Of a stretch of DNA of 64,000 bases, positions 63,410 to 64,000 are shown one piece after another. The position numbers and the translations under genes were made by a program. The notes beneath the pieces are model-generated. The model ran no database searches. It saw only the letters and a list, made by a program, of their open reading frames with translations, and was not told the DNA's origin. Position 1 is the stretch's first letter, and each line of letters opens with the position of its first letter. The DNA lies in the NCBI RefSeq assembly GCF_009602705.1, contig NZ_VSWH01000001.1, positions 3,658,001 through 3,722,000 on the forward strand. Reading direction: 5' to 3'. The DNA is from Chryseobacterium vaccae (GTDB lineage Bacteria; Bacteroidota; Bacteroidia; Flavobacteriales; Weeksellaceae).

Positions 63410-64000
63410 TTATGTGTTTAAAAATCTTTTAAGTTTTAGCAATAAACGGAATTGCCCGGTCTTAAGAAACAAAAATAGAACTTTTCGGTAATAGCCGGTG
63501 TATAAAAAATGATCTGTACCAATAGATTTCCTGATTTTATTAAGATACAGATCTGATTCTTCCTTCTTTAAATCTCTTCCGATTATTCCCTGGTCTATTG
63601 AGGATTCAATAAAATCCCAGTCGAATTGATAAAGATATTTTTTGGCCGCTTTATCTTCCCGTTTCTGAAATGTAATAAAATCGATTACCGCAGTGTGGAG
63701 GGTGAATAATGAGGTAAAAGAATGTTTTATCCTGCTCAGGGATCCGTCCGTAAATTCATAATGGTAGAGAGCTTCGTCCAGAATTTTTATGGAATGGATT
63801 TGTTTAATATATTCCATGAAAAACATCAGATCTTCACCATAGCTAACTTCCTTGTTAAAGCTGAGGTTGTGCTTTACAATGATGTCTCTTTCAAAAAATT
63901 TAGCACAGGGTCCTCCAAAATAGAGGAGGTTATTTCTGACCAACAGTTCAGTGAAGTCGGCCTGTATGTTATACGTTTTACAAAGCAGGTCCCTCGGTTT
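63410..64000 (-). CDS. Glycosyltransferase family 2, C-terminal part (5' end outside window)
   Basis: The frame is open to base 64000, so the gene begins beyond the window; the first TTG (63943) is internal. About 196 residues are visible. YFGGPCAKFFERDII and SYGEDLMFFMEYI are the end of a GT-A family 2 domain, where GED is the conserved acidic region near the acceptor site. The C-terminal part is helical (FLFLKTGQFRLLLKL), as in LPS and O-antigen enzymes such as EpsJ-like proteins. The stop is 10 bases from the family 4 gene. It likely adds one sugar in a surface polysaccharide. Confidence 0.85.
   Translation of the reverse strand, partial: KPRDLLCKTYNIQADFTELLVRNNLLYFGGPCAKFFERDIIVKHNLSFNKEVSYGEDLMFFMEYIKQIHSIKILDEALYHYEFTDGSLSRIKHSFTSLFTLHTAVIDFITFQKREDKAAKKYLYQFDWDFIESSIDQGIIGRDLKKEESDLYLNKIRKSIGTDHFLYTGYYRKVLFLFLKTGQFRLLLKLKRFLNT

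Noticed and set aside
63410..63943. Reading the last gene as complete from the TTG at 63943
   Set aside because: The frame stays open to base 64000 with protein-like sequence, so the gene is cut by the window edge.

Overview
The window reads as a chromosomal segment of a Bacteroidota species of the Flavobacteriia, most likely Chryseobacterium or a close relative. This rests on low GC, TAnnTTTG-type -7 promoter elements, many type IX secretion (T9SS) cargo proteins with type A or type B (CHU_C-like) C-terminal sorting domains, an XrtF exosortase with its associated protein, and lipoproteins with acidic residues just after the lipid-bearing cysteine. No rRNA, tRNA, CRISPR array, prophage or insertion sequence was seen.

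Layout. 1-1.0 kb: end of a DUF5689-type surface protein. 1.3-10.1 kb: a one-directional accessory cassette holding a T9SS type A repeat protein, a 1114-aa RHS-like protein, a DUF6443/RHS protein with a variable C-terminal tip, and a small lipoprotein that may be its immunity partner. 10.3-14.0 kb (minus strand): a cell-wall sugar recycling group (AmgK-like kinase, stand-alone RapZ C-terminal domain, MurU-like nucleotidyltransferase), a LOG-family protein and a DUF6702 protein. 14.2-15.2 kb: xrtF and its partner. 15.4-24.0 kb (minus): CDF metal transporter, asd, a small membrane protein, a TonB-dependent receptor, then nitroreductase-nadB-nadC. 24.1-39.0 kb (minus): five paralogous T9SS type B surface proteins, interrupted by dnaB-rnhA and a small exported protein. 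39.5-44.0 kb (minus): MFS transporter, small exported proteins and lipoproteins, and a GH3 protein. 44.2-53.1 kb (plus): mfd, three tandem 'LDVNG' secreted paralogs, two paralogous surface lipoproteins, and pth. 53.2-56.0 kb (minus): SulP transporter, a small secreted protein and a beta-carbonic anhydrase. 56.3-61.3 kb: a 1650-aa FISUMP-like T9SS protein. 61.7-64.0 kb (minus): acetyltransferase and two glycosyltransferases of a surface-polysaccharide locus that runs off the window.

Much of the window therefore builds the cell surface: T9SS cargo, lipoproteins, glycan synthesis, wall recycling and an outer-membrane receptor. Housekeeping genes (asd, nadB/C, dnaB, rnhA, mfd, pth) lie between them. 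The most notable signals are the RHS/lipoprotein cassette, the domain-swapped architecture of the five type B paralogs, a two-copy dispersed intergenic element (15.2 and 26.6 kb), and a RapZ C-terminal domain placed between the two genes of a MurNAc recycling pathway. Functional names are from protein reading alone, since no search could be run.
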